Source: Coriaria nepalensis
Lineage: Eukaryota; Streptophyta; Magnoliopsida; Cucurbitales; Coriariaceae
Direction: 5' to 3'
NCBI GenBank assembly: GCA_027186245.1
Contig: CP114482.1
Location: 34,987,209 to 35,051,208 of the forward strand
DNA: 64,000 bases
Part shown: positions 34,980 through 47,869 of the stretch, piece after piece
How positions within the stretch are numbered: position 1 is the first letter of the stretch
Layout: each line of letters opens with the position of its first letter
Notes under the pieces: model-generated
What the model saw: the letters and a program-made list of their open reading frames with translations, nothing else
Told to the model about the DNA's origin: nothing
Databases searched by the model: none
Translations under genes and position numbers: made by a program

Positions 34980-36290
34980 TTATTGATGTACAAATGTATA
35001 AGTATTAGAAATAATTAGAACCCATAAATGGGTTTTAGAGAATAAAGAAAAAAATGTAGAAGAGAGTGAGATTTTAATTGTTTTTCTGTATTCGTAATGA
35101 ATTCTATTACAAAGGCTACTGCTCAATATAAATGAAACTACAATATGGATAGTATTACACGCGTGTCCTATAAGCATCAAAGAATCGAAGTCTGTTAGCT
35201 ACTTGTTCTGTAAGGAAAGCATCTATTTGAATGATTTTGTGCATTTCATGTTGATAGGGAAGTAAACCTGTGCATTTTGAGTTTAAACGCAAGCCTTCTT
35301 CTCTTGGATCAATACTACAAAGTTTTGATGAAATAGGGAAAAACTCAATATCGAAACGACTACGTTTCAACTGAAGAGATCAATGAATTTGAAAATCAAG
35401 GCGCGATCTCTCTGGAAAAATTCTCTTCGTTTTCAAGCTGAGAAGAAGAATGTCATGCTACTGACGATGGAGATCGGGAAGAAGATGAGATTTGCTGAGC
35501 TTACTGGGTATATTTCAATGCGCAAGATGGAGATACTTTCCACATGCATCTTGGATAAGTGAGAGAGGATGATTTCAGAAGGTAAGACCAAATCAATTTG
35601 CAGCAAGTGGAGGCCATTGAACGATACTTTAGAACTTGAATGACATAACTAATATCTGGTCGTGTTAATGTCAAGTAGATTAATTTCCAAACTAGTCTTC
35701 TATATTCGGAAGGATCTTGCAATAACTTGCCTTCATTTTTGCTGTATTTCAGATTTTATGCCATTGGTATCTTTACTAGTTTGGAATTGATGAAATTTGT
35801 GTCCTGTAAGAGATCCAATATGTATTTTCTTTGACATATGTGAATACCCAATTCTTTAATTTGAACTGTGCCTTCAATATGGATTTGAGGTATGAAATAC
35901 ATGATGTATCTATGTTGGCCGCTATTATATCATCCGCATAGACTAACATAGCTGTGAAACTAAAAGAAGTAACCTTGTGAACAAGCTGAAGTAGGTTTTG
36001 GACTATTAAACCCAAAGTAGTTAAGGATTTAGAGAATTTTGCATATTATTACCTAGAGGTCTGTTTTAGACCATATAAGCTCTTAATCAATCTACAAACT
36101 TTAGGCTTAGTAGCTAAGATATATTGGATAGGAAGTTTCATATAGGCTTCATCAATAAGGTTTCGATGCAAAAATACATTTTGGGCATCAAATTGTTCAA
36201 GAATCCACCTCTTAATGGTTTGAAAGGTTAGGATACAGCAAACTGTTGTTATTTTAATTAATGGAGAAAAAATCATTTGATAATCTTTTT
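34980..36290 (-). pseudogene. Degenerate Ty1/copia relic with possible LTR
   Basis: Minus-strand copia reverse transcriptase in pieces: QFDAQNVFLHRNLIDEAYMK and CRLIKSLYGLKQTSR (36276-36049), then VTSFSFTAMLVYADDII with a DSxxISYLKxxLxAxFKLK block (36015-35780), then [19 protein letters not shown] and [11 protein letters not shown] (35722-35640). Frameshifts and stops separate the blocks, and the RNase H domain after RPDISY is absent; the sequence goes into unrelated or strongly decayed DNA. The region 35180-34980, with a pyrimidine-rich run and CATTTATGGGTTCTAATTA, looks like LTR sequence by position only. It differs from the 18.4-kb copy in RT sequence, so it is a separate insertion. Confidence 0.72.
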
Positions 36291-36380
36291 TCTTTTTTTT
36301 ATCGAGTAAAGCTTTTTGCCACTAATCGAACTTTGTATATTTTTAAACAGCCATCAGAATTATATTTTAATAAAGAGATA

Positions 36381-36525
36381 AAATTTAAATAAAATTTAAA
36401 TAAAATAAGGTAATTTATAATTTATATATAATAATTATTTAATTATTTCCTAATTTACTAATTTTTCAATAAATAATATAAATAATTATAAATTTATCAC
36501 ATTTATTTAAAATTTATCTAAATTT
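36381..36525. repeat. Short AT-rich hairpin element
   Basis: AAATTTAAATAAAATTTAAA at 36381 is matched by the inverted TTTATTTAAAATTTATCTAA ending near 36521, and the arms continue inward through AATTTATAATTTATATATAA versus its imperfect inverse. This gives a ~145-bp foldback of roughly 60-bp arms, MITE-like in size. The low complexity makes chance self-complementarity a real alternative. Confidence 0.4.
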
Positions 36526-37694
36526 AATTTCATATTATTATTACCTAGAGAAAAATAACAATATAAAACTACTTCAAAACACACTCTTATCACTTATCAC
36601 TTTATTATGGATCATATCTGTTACTGCTACCTTCACAAGAATCACAACCACTACCGCAACCGCAAGTGTACCGACCGCTGTCTCTTTACCATCTCAACCG
36701 CTCCACCTTTTGTCTGTCATTTCTAAGAATTAAACCTTCTATGATTAACATCACCGCATAATCTAATAAGAAAGACCTCCCCACTCATAGTCATTAAATG
36801 GTTTGATGCTGACAGCTAAAATTCTATACGACATACTAGAGCAGACTTAATTATGATTGGATTCATCCATTACATGTAATTCATGTCATTCACGTAGATA
36901 TCTACACGTAGTTCCGAAATGAAGACACATATGAGGTGATGTATTTATAACGTATCATCTCCAACCTTAGTTTAGTAGATGTGGGTAAAATTTTCTGCCT
37001 AATAGTAATCCCAATTTCTATACTGATTTTAGTTATCGAAAACGTTTTAATTCACGTGTAGGTTCAAAACCAACTTTTAGACGTAAGATAAAATATAACC
37101 TCAACATATTCTTCATGTATGATATCATTTTTAGTCTAATGTTAACTTTTTATAAACATGATATAGAGTATATGTGACAGTTAGTTCAATCATGTATTGA
37201 ATCATAAGTAATTTTTAAGTGAAATAAGTGATTTTTTTTTTTGAGAAATTGTTCTTGATGATTACAATTAAAGAATATCTAATCTCTGTTAGTAGGTAAA
37301 GGTTATGACAGTAGAAAATTCTAGAATATCATGAGTATGACACTGTGGGTTATATAATATGTAAAAAGTTGCTTCATCGTACAGGATTGGAATTCGAGCT
37401 GATATATATATAAATGATTTTCACGAAGAAAGAGAGAATATATAGAATATATGTCCATGGAATTAACTACAAGGTCAAGCATATATGTCTTAAGTTTGTC
37501 TGTAATGGTGCCGGCGGCTGCTAATATTTATTAGTGAAAAATTATTATAAATATAAATATTAAAATAATATATATTATTATAATAAAATTTGATAAAGTA
37601 TTTATTATATATTATATGTATATAAAAATATATCTTTATTAATATATATCATAAGTTCTTATAAAATAGATGACACTAATAAAAATATCAAATT
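36526..37694. other. Intergenic
   Basis: No gene is supported. The 36600-36720 stretch is GC-richer with ACCACTACCGCAACC-like repeats, similar in style to foldback element centres. The rest is AT-rich. Confidence 0.45.
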
Positions 37695-38592
37695 TAATTC
37701 AATCAAATTATTATTATATTTAAAAAATCCTCTTAAATTCTCATTTATAAATATTTCACTTAAATTATGTAACACTTAGATTTTATCTTCTCATATGTCT
37801 TCTAATTAATTTTTTAACTTGTAATTAATTTATATATATATATATACATATATAGCTTTATAAAATTATTTTTATATTATTTAACTAATTACATTATTTT
37901 AAATCATTTTCTTTATTAATCTATTCATTCACCACCACATCCATCTACCCCTCCACCATTGCCGCTGTCTTTAACCGTCGTCATTGAAAATAATTTAAAA
38001 TTATAAATTTGACTTTATATTTACAATTTTAATAATATTTTTTTAATTATTTTTCATTTATTCACTCTTAGAACAAACTCAGCCTCCGTTAGCCACCACT
38101 ACCATCCTTCACTATTGGAAAATAACTCTCTAGCTAGATCCTAATTGAATCATTCAGATTTTTTTTTAATTTTTTTTTTTGTGAAGAGAGAGAGAGAGAG
38201 AGAGAGGAGAGATGATGGTTGAGAAATGAGATTATTTTAGAGGTGAATAAATACAAAAATAATTAAAAGTGAGATTAAAAATATAAATAAAAATAAAAAG
38301 TATTTCCAGTGATAGCCATCAAAGGCGCGATTGTAGATGGGTTAGTAGAAGTGGTAGTAAATGGATGAATTAATGAAAGAATGATTTAAAATAATAAAGT
38401 GAGTTAAAAAGTGTAAGAATAAAATATTTGGGCTAAACTTATAAAATATAATTAGTTTAAAGTTAAAAAAGAATTTAAAAGCCATATGGAGAAGGAAAGT
38501 CTTATTTTTATATAATTTAAGAGGAATCTTACCAAATATGATAGTTTAATTAATGAAGGTCTTTCAAATAATGTAATAGTTTGTGGAGTTAA
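37695..38592. mobile_element. Long foldback (MITE-like) element, copy 2
   Basis: It has the same organisation as the element at 16.2-17.0 kb. Left-arm landmarks ATCCTCTTAAATT (37728), CATATGTCTTCTAATTAATT (37792) and ATTTTAAATCATTTTCTTTA (37896) are mirrored on the right by AATTTAAGAGGAAT (38515), the AATTTAAAAGCCATATG area (38475) and TGAAAGAATGATTTAAAATA (38374). The centre shares GGAAAATAACTCTCT with copy 1 and holds a (GA)11 run at 38185-38206. The right end is GTGGAGTTAATGG. It has no coding capacity and a larger centre than copy 1. Confidence 0.65.
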
Positions 38593-38616
38593 TGGTAAAA
38601 ATTCCGGGCAGTATGT

Positions 38617-38634
38617 GGGGGGGGGGGGGGGGGG
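38617..38634 (+). repeat. G18 homopolymer
   Basis: Eighteen consecutive G, just outside foldback copy 2. Shorter runs occur at 2536-2546 (C11), 4307-4317 (G11) and 50976-50988 (G13). The exact length may be affected by sequencing. Confidence 0.8.
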
Positions 38635-38639
38635 CTCAA

Positions 38640-41600
38640 TTCACTCATTTTCTGTTAAATTTACCATTTTTTTATCAGCCGATAGCTTCCGGTAACCGGC
38701 CGGTCGTCACAGCGAGGCCACCCACCTCACCGTTAAACAGACAACCATATTTTGAGTCTACATTAATCATCTTTTGAGTTTTGAGAAACGTTTTTGAACG
38801 AGTGATAAAAGAACAGAAATGAATTCCCAAGTGGGTGCATCCATTGAACCAAAAGCTCCACACATCCTGTTGCCCGGTTTCAATTTTGTCCCTTACCAAA
38901 AAAAAGAAAAAGGAAAGAAAAGAAAGACCCTTCGCTTTCTGCAAGAAAAAAAAAAAATTCACCTGCATGCTGATCTCTTTGCTTCCTCTTTACGTCTCTC
39001 TGCAAAAGTTGGAATACTGATGGGGTTGATGGATTCTGAGTTAGTAAGTTTTGTAATAGAGTACTAGTACAACGTACTGCAGCTCGTTTCACTACCAGAA
39101 AAAGAGCCTGCACCCAACAGTAATACTAGCTACTACTGCGTCTATTCACACTCATATCTTTTAATGTTCATTTTATCATCATCGTCCCTGTGTTCAAACT
39201 TTAATCGAGCCGACTATGTTTTTTTTCTTTTTTTGTTTTGTTTTGGGGGGTGAAATGCAAATTAACATCTTTGCAAATGGGCACCTTATACTATTAAAAA
39301 TATATTCATAAGCCTCTATGAACTATTTGACGTATGCAGATTACGGCTGGTACTGTGGTTGTTTGCTTCTTTCTCCCTTTCCATTCATGTTCTAGGTTTG
39401 AGTTCAAACCCATATATATACGATGTGAAATTGCAGTTTACCCTAAGTAGATCCACCTCTGTGTTGAAGGCGCACGGTGGTTGCGATTGTGGCGGATGGG
39501 TGACCGGGGGAGGAGGGGGAACTGAAAATAGAAAGAATACGATGGATCTTTGTATAATTATTCTAAAAGTTAAGTTTTACTTTTTAAGTACCTGAATATC
39601 TAAATTAAACCTTTCTTTTTTTCATTTTTTTTTTTTTTCAATTTGAAAGAGACAATTAATTCATTCAAAATTTCAAGCTTGTAAATAAACTAAAATAGGA
39701 AAAATGATGAAATGAAAAGCCAGAAGCAGTAACTTAATTATTCTCTTTCTCGTATAAACTTTCCCTTTTAAATTACGTACTACCTTTAAGCATATCTTGA
39801 AGTCACTAGTCATATATCACTTAAATTATTTGTCATACAAAAACATTAATATGCTTAAAATGTAGAACCAAATAGTAAACAAATGTCTCCAAAAAAAAAA
39901 TATATATATATATATATTATGAACATATCAGAAAAGAAGAGAATATAGATTATTAGATTCACCATTATTTCCAAGCAAGTAAAAGCTGAGATTTTGGCAA
40001 TGTCGAGGAAGAGAGAGAGCAGAAGATGATTTGGAGGACAAACGGACGTGTCTCGATCAATGCTAGAACCACAGTGCAGACCCAGATCCACATACGATCG
40101 GAACATAGAGTTCTGGCTGTGTAATAGTGTGTACTGTGCTTACACATCAGCTTTTCTATATATGTAGTTTATCAGTAAGAGCTCATGATTTTCTTAAATT
40201 AATATTATCATATTTTTATTCTTATTATTAAATAATAGTGAATGAATTACTGGGAAAAGTTGCAACTGTGGAAGCGAGTTTTTTCCTATGAGTGGGGAAG
40301 AGAGGGACTGACAGAAATGAAGCAAGACAGGTGACAACAGGTGTTTAATCTAGAGGGTCTGTGTTTCATTGTTGGTGATGATGAATTGCTTTGTACTGCT
40401 ACAGATCATCTTTATCATTGCTTACATAATGAATAAGAGGTCAAGAAAACTCACTAACACGTGCATACAAAATAGTTGGTTTTTGTGGGTTAATCAAAAG
40501 GCTCACTCTTGAATTAATAAGTTCAATTAGAAACAACATACATATATAACCATTTTTCTTACAAGTTTCGAAACCCTAACCCTAATTTTCTGGGGAGTTT
40601 CTATGATTATGTTTTGAGCTAGGTAGCAGTTAGATAGCTAGCTAGCTTCTTAATCTTTCTTTCAGAAAGCTGCTTTTCTGATATCAAGTTTCCCTTTTGT
40701 TTTCTCTTTTTCCTCAACTAATTAACATGTACATAAAACTAACTCTCGAAAAACAGACACAATCTAGCTATTACGATGTAAGTTCGATTAAAGCACAATT
40801 TATGTAGTCAGATAAAAACAAAATTGTGGTATTTGATAAAAATATATATATGCAATATGACTTTAGTTATAAATTATAAAAATAAAATATTATTATAATT
40901 TATGCAATAATTTATCCTGCTTACAAACAACACTATAGGTCGACATAAACATGCTCCGATCAATTTTTCAGATCTTCATGAAAATGCTGTCCAGAGAGTG
41001 TGCTTACAGATAATGAATTAACATAAGCATGATAAAGATAAACAATGGCATGCCCTTCATATAAGGTAACAAAAAATAAGTTGAAATAGATAGGCATTTT
41101 AGCATACCGCTAGAAAGACATACTGATACCTGTCAGTGTGGCTTTCACTTGCTTTGAGGCACGACAAACACTGCTAATTTCAAATTAACAACTAGCTAGG
41201 GTCAGTCATAGGTTAACAAGTGCACGTTGCGGCAGAGTTGAAAAATGTATGTGTATACATATATATATATATATATAGGGCTTGTCGACTTTACTCGTCA
41301 TAGCAAAAAATAGGAAAAAATATCTATGTAGGTAGCTAGGTTAACGAAAGAGTAACAGAGCTTAAGAAAATGGGCAAGAGAATCTACTTTAGTAATTAGT
41401 ACTTAAAAATTTGTTTTGATCAGTAAATTATTCTCAAGCATGTTTAAGAACTCCGCATGCATGCACATGCCTAGCTCGCTATAAGAGACTGAAGATCATG
41501 AGTTGCTTTAATGACAACTAAAAGATCTATAAACCATACAGCAAGTAGTTATGCAGCCTTAAATTCAATGTTTATAAGTTAATTAGCAAAGTAATTAATA

Positions 41601-41778
41601 ACTAATTACTTATTAATAAATCCTAGCTAGAAAACTTAGTAATCAAGCTAGTAGCTGGCTAGCTATAGCTAGCTAGAAGAGTGTCAATGCATGTGATGCT
41701 AGCTAGAAACATAAATAAAATGATCAAATCTCATACCCAATTCGAAAAGCCCTAAAAAAGGTTTTCTCATTTTCCCAC
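38640..41778. other. Intergenic, downstream of LOB
   Basis: No gene I can support. Purine-rich ORFs at 38819-39113 overlap on both strands and are compositional. Two overlapping minus frames at 39855-40147 (up to 83 aa) have no recognisable motif. An AAACCCTAACCCTAA telo-box lies at about 40570. The LOB 3'UTR is at the right end, which also contains several GCTAGCTAG repeats. Confidence 0.5.
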
Positions 41779-42342
41779 TCACATAATGTCTCCTCCTCCT
41801 CCTCCATTGATGTGTTCATGAGAAGGATCATTATCAAAATTCCAAGGGAGAGGAGAATAAGGAAAACTATGAGATGGCACTTGTTGATAAAACCCTCCTC
41901 CATGATCATTACCAATTCGTCTATAAAAAGTGGAAAATGGCATCCCTTGTGGTTCATGATGAGCCAAAGTATGAATGCTACCTGTTGGGATTTCACTACA
42001 AGCATACCGAATTAGATCGGCATTAGCCGCATCGAGCTCCTTCTGGAGCCTTTGGACTTGTCTTTGAAGAAACGAGATGGCTCCGACACACCCGTAAACA
42101 GGGTCTCGAACACGTGCCTCGGCCTCATAGGCTAGAGAGTTGACTGCATCTTCTCTTTGGTGAGGGAGGAGCTCATTGAGAAGTTTGGTCACGTTGCTAG
42201 CTCCAAAAACCTTGTGCACATTAGCGAACTTTTGGGGTTCTTCAGGAGGGAAGTAGGGTGCAAAGATGCAACCCGGCATGCATTTTCGCCTCAAGAACTT
42301 GCAAGCCGCACAGGGGGAATTGTAGGAGCTTGATGAAGCCAT
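41779..42342 (-). CDS. LOB: LOB-domain transcription factor, LATERAL ORGAN BOUNDARIES orthologue
   Basis: 187 aa, class I LBD protein that defines organ boundaries in plants. The N-terminal C block CX2CX6CX3C has Cys at 11, 14, 21 and 25; it is followed by the GAS block (FGASNVTKLL to RDPVYGCVGAI) and a leucine-zipper-like LX6LX3LX6L (LQRQVQRLQKELDAANADL). The LOB domain is nearly identical to Arabidopsis LOB from the start (MASSS...YNSPCAACKFL), while the C-terminal half diverges and ends in GGGGDIM, similar in character to the LOB tail. The open frame runs six codons further upstream, but those codons cross a splice acceptor (CTTACAG|AGAG then ATG), so Met at 42342 is the start. Confidence 0.94.
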   Translation of the reverse strand: MASSSSYNSPCAACKFLRRKCMPGCIFAPYFPPEEPQKFANVHKVFGASNVTKLLNELLPHQREDAVNSLAYEAEARVRDPVYGCVGAISFLQRQVQRLQKELDAANADLIRYACSEIPTGSIHTLAHHEPQGMPFSTFYRRIGNDHGGGFYQQVPSHSFPYSPLPWNFDNDPSHEHINGGGGGDIM

Positions 42343-43480
42343 CTCTCTGTAAGGATACATACATTCTTCACTTCAATTAGAGTATCAATCATGACTATAT
42401 TATACATAGTAGAATTAGATACTGGCAATAAAAATGACTGTATTATACAGATGATTAGCTTGTAGTGTAATTACTAAGATAGGATTAGCATAAAAAGAAT
42501 TGTTCTTTTGAGCACTATTTGTTGAAGATCCCATCTACAACCCCTAAATAGCTCATCTCCCTCTAAATAGCTCATCTCTCTATCTCTCTCTCTCTCTCTA
42601 TCTGCATGTGGTGAGAGAGAGAGATAGAGAGATTACATAAAAACAGGAAAACCACACATGATATAAAATTTTGGACATTCCTCTTATGAATTTTCGTACA
42701 ACTTTATTATGAATCTTACCCTAAGCTTTCAAATTGAAAAAAAAAAAAAATTAAAAATTTATGCATCTGTAAATAAACCTGAAAATTCTTACAATTAGTG
42801 GTCACTTGCTTAATTACATGTCTTGTGTGTACTAATTAACCATCTCTTTCCCTATTTGTTTTCTTACTTCAGTTAATTATTCCTTTTAATTGTTCTGTTC
42901 ACAAAATGTTATATTTGAATTTTACTTATTATTTTCTTTCTGATTTCTTAATTATATATATCCTCTCTTGATCATGTCCAAAGTAAACCTCCAAGTTAAG
43001 AATATCGTTCAATTTCATGGAACATTACAATTACATCTTCGATTTTGAGCCTTTCCAGGTACTAGATCATATCAGTAGGAAAGCCGTAAATCAAGCAATA
43101 GCTCTAGTCACTCTTTAGTTGCCTTTTTCTTTTTATTCACTTGAGGAAGAAATAACAAGAACAGAGAAAATTAAGGAAAAACAAAAAGAAGAGAACATAA
43201 TATTTTTTTTTAATTTTTACCTGTAGTGATCTAGCTAGGGTTCTTGTTGAAGATCAAGATCAATCAAAAAGAAAAGGAAGCAAAAGTACTTTTTCCTTTG
43301 TAGGTTGCTACAGGTAATTGACCAAAGAGGTAGCTAGTTTGTTCTTCCTTTCTTCTTTCTTAGATAAAAAGTAGCCTTACCCACTGAAATATTATCTCAA
43401 AAAACAGCTTAAATTGTTTAGAGAGAGAGAGAGAGAGAAGGAGAAGGAGAAGGAGAAGGAGAAGGAGAAGAGGAAGAAAG
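42343..43480 (-). other. 5'UTR of LOB with an 874-bp intron
   Basis: A donor ACTACAG|GTAAAA at 43221/43220 and the acceptor four bases before the start codon (42348-42347) delimit a 5'UTR intron at 43220-42347. The non-coding first exon upstream is CT-rich on the gene strand: (GA)n at 43421-43438 followed by GAAGGA repeats to 43470. A 5'UTR intron is, to my memory, also present in Arabidopsis LOB. The transcription start is not determined. Confidence 0.6.
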
Positions 43481-43645
43481 TGTATGGTAGGAAAACTAAA
43501 GAGTTTTAGAGTATAATTTAGTGGAAGGAGGCAAAAGACAAAGAAGATAAATGGGGAGGGTACACTTGAAAAAGAATGACTCTGACCTTGTCTAATAATT
43601 ATTTCAAGATGTGGGGATGTCTCCTCATTACCATATTTTTTTGTA

Positions 43646-43688
<43 letters not shown>

Positions 43689-45681
43689 TTATTTTTTTGT
43701 ATTTTAAGTTGAGTAAATTAATCTACTTACTCCTTAAATAATGATAAATCATCAAAGTGTCTATTAGTGATGTAAAACACATGCGGCACTTTGAGAATAC
43801 CTTCACTTATCCAAACCTAATTTTTAAGAATTCAATACATAATAAATAATAATAAATCACTTCAATTATAGCTAAATAGTTGGATAATTCTGAGTTATAA
43901 ATCAAAATTTCTATAATTTAACTAAAATGAAACATGGGGTCAGATCTTTACTAAGATTTAATGATGACTTTAGCTCCTTGTAAAGAATAGAGAATCGTGG
44001 CTAATGAAATAATTGGTATAAGTTTGGGCCTTGTTCATTATTTTTCATAACACTCTAGATTTAGAGAATTTCTTAGATAAATTAATTAATTTTAATCTAT
44101 AATTAAGATCAATTGGATTAAAAGCTCGTAACGATATCTAACTAATATATGTTTACTTTAAACGCCTAAAAGACTATTTGAATTTTGAGTTTTAAGACAA
44201 TTTCACTTAAACTTACTAACCTTAAATATGGAATCGTTAGTTAATGTTGGTTAATACGGTTTATTCATAATGTATGTAGAGAATAATCGATTATGATCTA
44301 CGCGACAATCCCTATACATTGTCTTTTGGATACAACGAACCGATGTTTATTTCGCACTTTGGACACTACCTTTGATTCCAACTAAAAGTAGAAGAATATA
44401 GATAGATGCCTCTTTTTATACATAGTAGTATTATAGTTGGCTTAATCAGAGAATTTTAGACGTTCATAGATTCTTAAGAGTAATATATTGTTTTTATAGT
44501 TTGATAAATACAATTATATTATTTAATATAATTAGATATATATATTATGATTTTATTTATATAAAAATAATATATATTTATTTCTCATCCATTAATACGT
44601 TTTGCAATGACTAATTGACACATGGAAGTGAGCTCATGATATATAGAGAGAGAGATACAAATTGGCAAATTTCTCAAGTTTTGGTTTGAAATGGGAAGGC
44701 AACGACGAAAAACGTAATAGAAATGTCACTGTTTTAATTGTCTCAAACGTGAAGAAGATGAAGAGGTCAAGAACCTTATGGGTATAATCAATCATTTGAG
44801 ACGTGCTTATGGGGCCCTACTTAAATGATGAGTTTGTATCTCGGACAAGATGATGATAAGAAACTAAAAGCTATGATTAATGCTTTGGCTTACGCATAAG
44901 TTTGAACTTTTTTTTTTTTTGGTAGATTTTAATATTAATCGTATAATCATTATTGTATATATATACGTACAATCATATACAGAATCTTTCTTTGGATTGG
45001 TTATGATCAAACAATCATGACAAATCAGAGAGAGAGAGAGAGAGAGAATATTTGAGTCGATTGGTTGGAAGGATTTTTTCCAAATAATATTATTATAAAG
45101 TCAAGTTCGGCTTGGACTTTACCCTGGCCTCTTGTTGATGATGACTAATTAATATTTTGGCCCAAATATGATGAAGATGATGAGGCATTGAACTTTGAGA
45201 TCCAATTTAATGCTTTGTTGGTTGGATTTGGCCTCATACCAACGACATGTAGACTGCCTACAACCCAATGGACCAGTTGCTAAATGCCCTAACCATGTGT
45301 TGTCTCTTCTGGAATATTTTCATTATCTTTTGTGCTGGCCTGTTTATGGGTCGGATTGGAGGATTTTATTAGAGGAAACTCGATTTCGATGGGTGTTAGC
45401 AGATCGGTCGGTCGGAGCAATCGAGTGGCTCAAGTCTCAGGGATGATGGGCGGTAAGGTGTATTAAGAAAGTAGTTCTGGTTCTAAAATACATTGCAATT
45501 TCAACAAATTGCTCGTTCAAGGAACAAAGGGGCAGAACTTTTTGGTTTTTACTACTGCCAATATGATCCGATCAAAAGGCTAACACGGTCTTCTGGCTTT
45601 GTATTTTAACTATATTTCTCACAAAATGGGGTACAGAAATGCGGATGCTGCTAACTTGCAAGTTTGATCTACTGTTGTGTG
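43481..45681. other. LOB promoter side and 3' flank of HDA6
   Basis: Contains (TTA)n at 43649-43688 and (GA)11 at 45027-45048. The 83-aa plus ORF at 45195-45446 sits in a GC-richer patch with no recognisable domain. The HDA6-like 3'UTR lies at the right end. Confidence 0.5.
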
Positions 45682-47836
45682 TCAAGAAGAGGGATGATCT
45701 TCTACGTTCTCTTCCATTACTTCATCCTTAATATCTCTGCATCAGTATTACCATTGTAACATGAGGTCAGCTGGGTTTTGATTTGAGACTTACTAGAAAT
45801 GTACAAACTCGAGATTTACCTTGTTCTGTCTCGGTATTTGTCATCTTCACCAGGATCGGACTCGTAGTCTTCACCGTTCCAAATACGGCGTTTGGGTCTA
45901 CGTTCCATGTCTTCTTTTACCTAAAATAGCCAATAAATTTTCTCCAGTTGGACCAAGAGAGAAATGAAAATAATAATAATACTGGGAAAAAGTAAATAAT
46001 AAAATGAATTCACTATAAACCTCTTCTGGAAGCTCGGCAGAGGCAGGAGTTGTCTGGAAAGGTACACTGGGTGCATGTGGTAGTCTAGAAAGTTGCTCTA
46101 GTAGAGTAGTCCTGAAGCAAGATATAGTGAGACATACATAATGACAGACCATGGCCGACGAATTTCATATAATACTAAATGCAAGGAGTAACTATTTATT
46201 GCCAACATTACTAATGACATAGAAGTTCTATTACCAATCAATATAGAACATTACTTGTAGCTATATGGGGAAGCTGAAACTCAATCAAGGGAGAATCGTG
46301 AGCCATGACAGCTTTACTTGGAGCATGGTAAAACAGGCTATATATAAAGGATCAGACGTTCAAAGGGAAAGAAGTCATATAAATGCGAAAAGAAATATAA
46401 ATCTACTCTTTGATAGGAGAGTTTTATAATAATCTTGATATATATAGGGCACAGAAATGAAATATTTTCCACAAGAGTTCAGGGTGGTTGTTAGCATTGA
46501 ACCTGGCATGGATAAAATGTTTTCTAAGCACATACACAATGGTATTCCTAAACATTAGAGATTAAGAAGTGATATATAAATTTCACTAGCTTACCACAAG
46601 CACAAATTATAGCAATGAAAACCAAGATACGGGAATCATTGACATCTAGTTCTTATAAAGCTAACGCAAGGTTACCTTATTTTCTCCATATCTTTAGCCG
46701 TGTTTAGGTTCTCCATCTTACATGTTTCGAAATGAAGAGTATAATCAGGGCCAAAATACTCGTAGTATTCATTGTAAGGCAACTTATTGTCAGGTTCCAC
46801 TCCTACTGCAACTGCTGTCTGTCAAAATAAAAATAAAAAGTTTTATACCAAAACAGATGCTTGGTTACTTGAAAAGAATGTAGTGAGCTCTTTACCTCGT
46901 AGCACCAACAGCGGGCTACATTTCTGATTGTATACCCGCCACCACCCAAAACCATAAGAGGAATATTAAACGATCTTAAGAAACGAAGGCAATCTGCATG
47001 CCCCTTTACAGACAAATTGAAGCATCCTAGCCTATCACCTGATAATGAATCTGCTCCGCATTGAAGGACAACTGCATCTGGCTGATAAACCTCCATGACT
47101 TTTTCGATGATGGGCCGAAAGAGACCACGGAAATTTTCGTCATCCATTCCGTCATTTAGTGGAACATTTAGGGCATAGTGCTTACCAGACCCCACTCCAA
47201 CATCCTTAATGTGGCCAGTACCTGGAAAGAAATCCCCAAATTTGTGAAAAGACACAGTCATGACTCTATCAGTTGTGTAAAAAGCCTCTTCAACCCCGTC
47301 TCCATGATGGACATCAATATCTACATATAGTACACGCTGCAGAAATAAACCGAACACTAAGAAAAATACTAACATAATGGCACACTAAACAACGGTTCAA
47401 ATATAGATTTTTAGTATAACTGTAAAACACAATTGAAAAATTAGTGGCCAAGCAATCGCACAAGAATGAGCGGTATTATGACAATCAAATTAAGCATAGC
47501 ATGCTATGATTGGTATCTGTCTATATGACAATTAAATTAAGCATAGCATGTTATGAAAAGGAAACCGCGACAAGAAGCATAAAAATAAAAAATAAATTGA
47601 AATAACTATAATTTTTGCCAAAGCAACCCGAAAAAGACTCAAAATATAAGTGAGATATCTCAAAAACCATAGTAACATATAGTACAAGGAATTGCATTCT
47701 AATTTAACGAAAATGCAATATATGTCTAGCAAAATTGCAAGATAAATTAACCCCAAGAAAGATCACTAGAATCATCAGATGAGAACAATGTTGAAATAAC
47801 AATACTGCAGACAACAGTAACATAGATATTGTTAAC

Positions 47837-47869
<33 letters not shown>

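Noticed and set aside
38819..39113. Overlapping ORFs on both strands
   Set aside because: Purine-rich low-complexity sequence; open in several frames on both strands.
39396..39412. GAGTTCAAACCC resembling a tRNA B box
   Set aside because: No A box within tRNA distance and no cloverleaf possible.
42343..42360. Six-codon N-terminal extension of LOB (MYPYRE)
   Set aside because: The codons span a good splice acceptor and the family starts at MASSS.
42560..43470. CRISPR-like short repeats in the LOB leader
   Set aside because: Simple GA/GAAGGA microsatellites in plant nuclear DNA, with no spacers.
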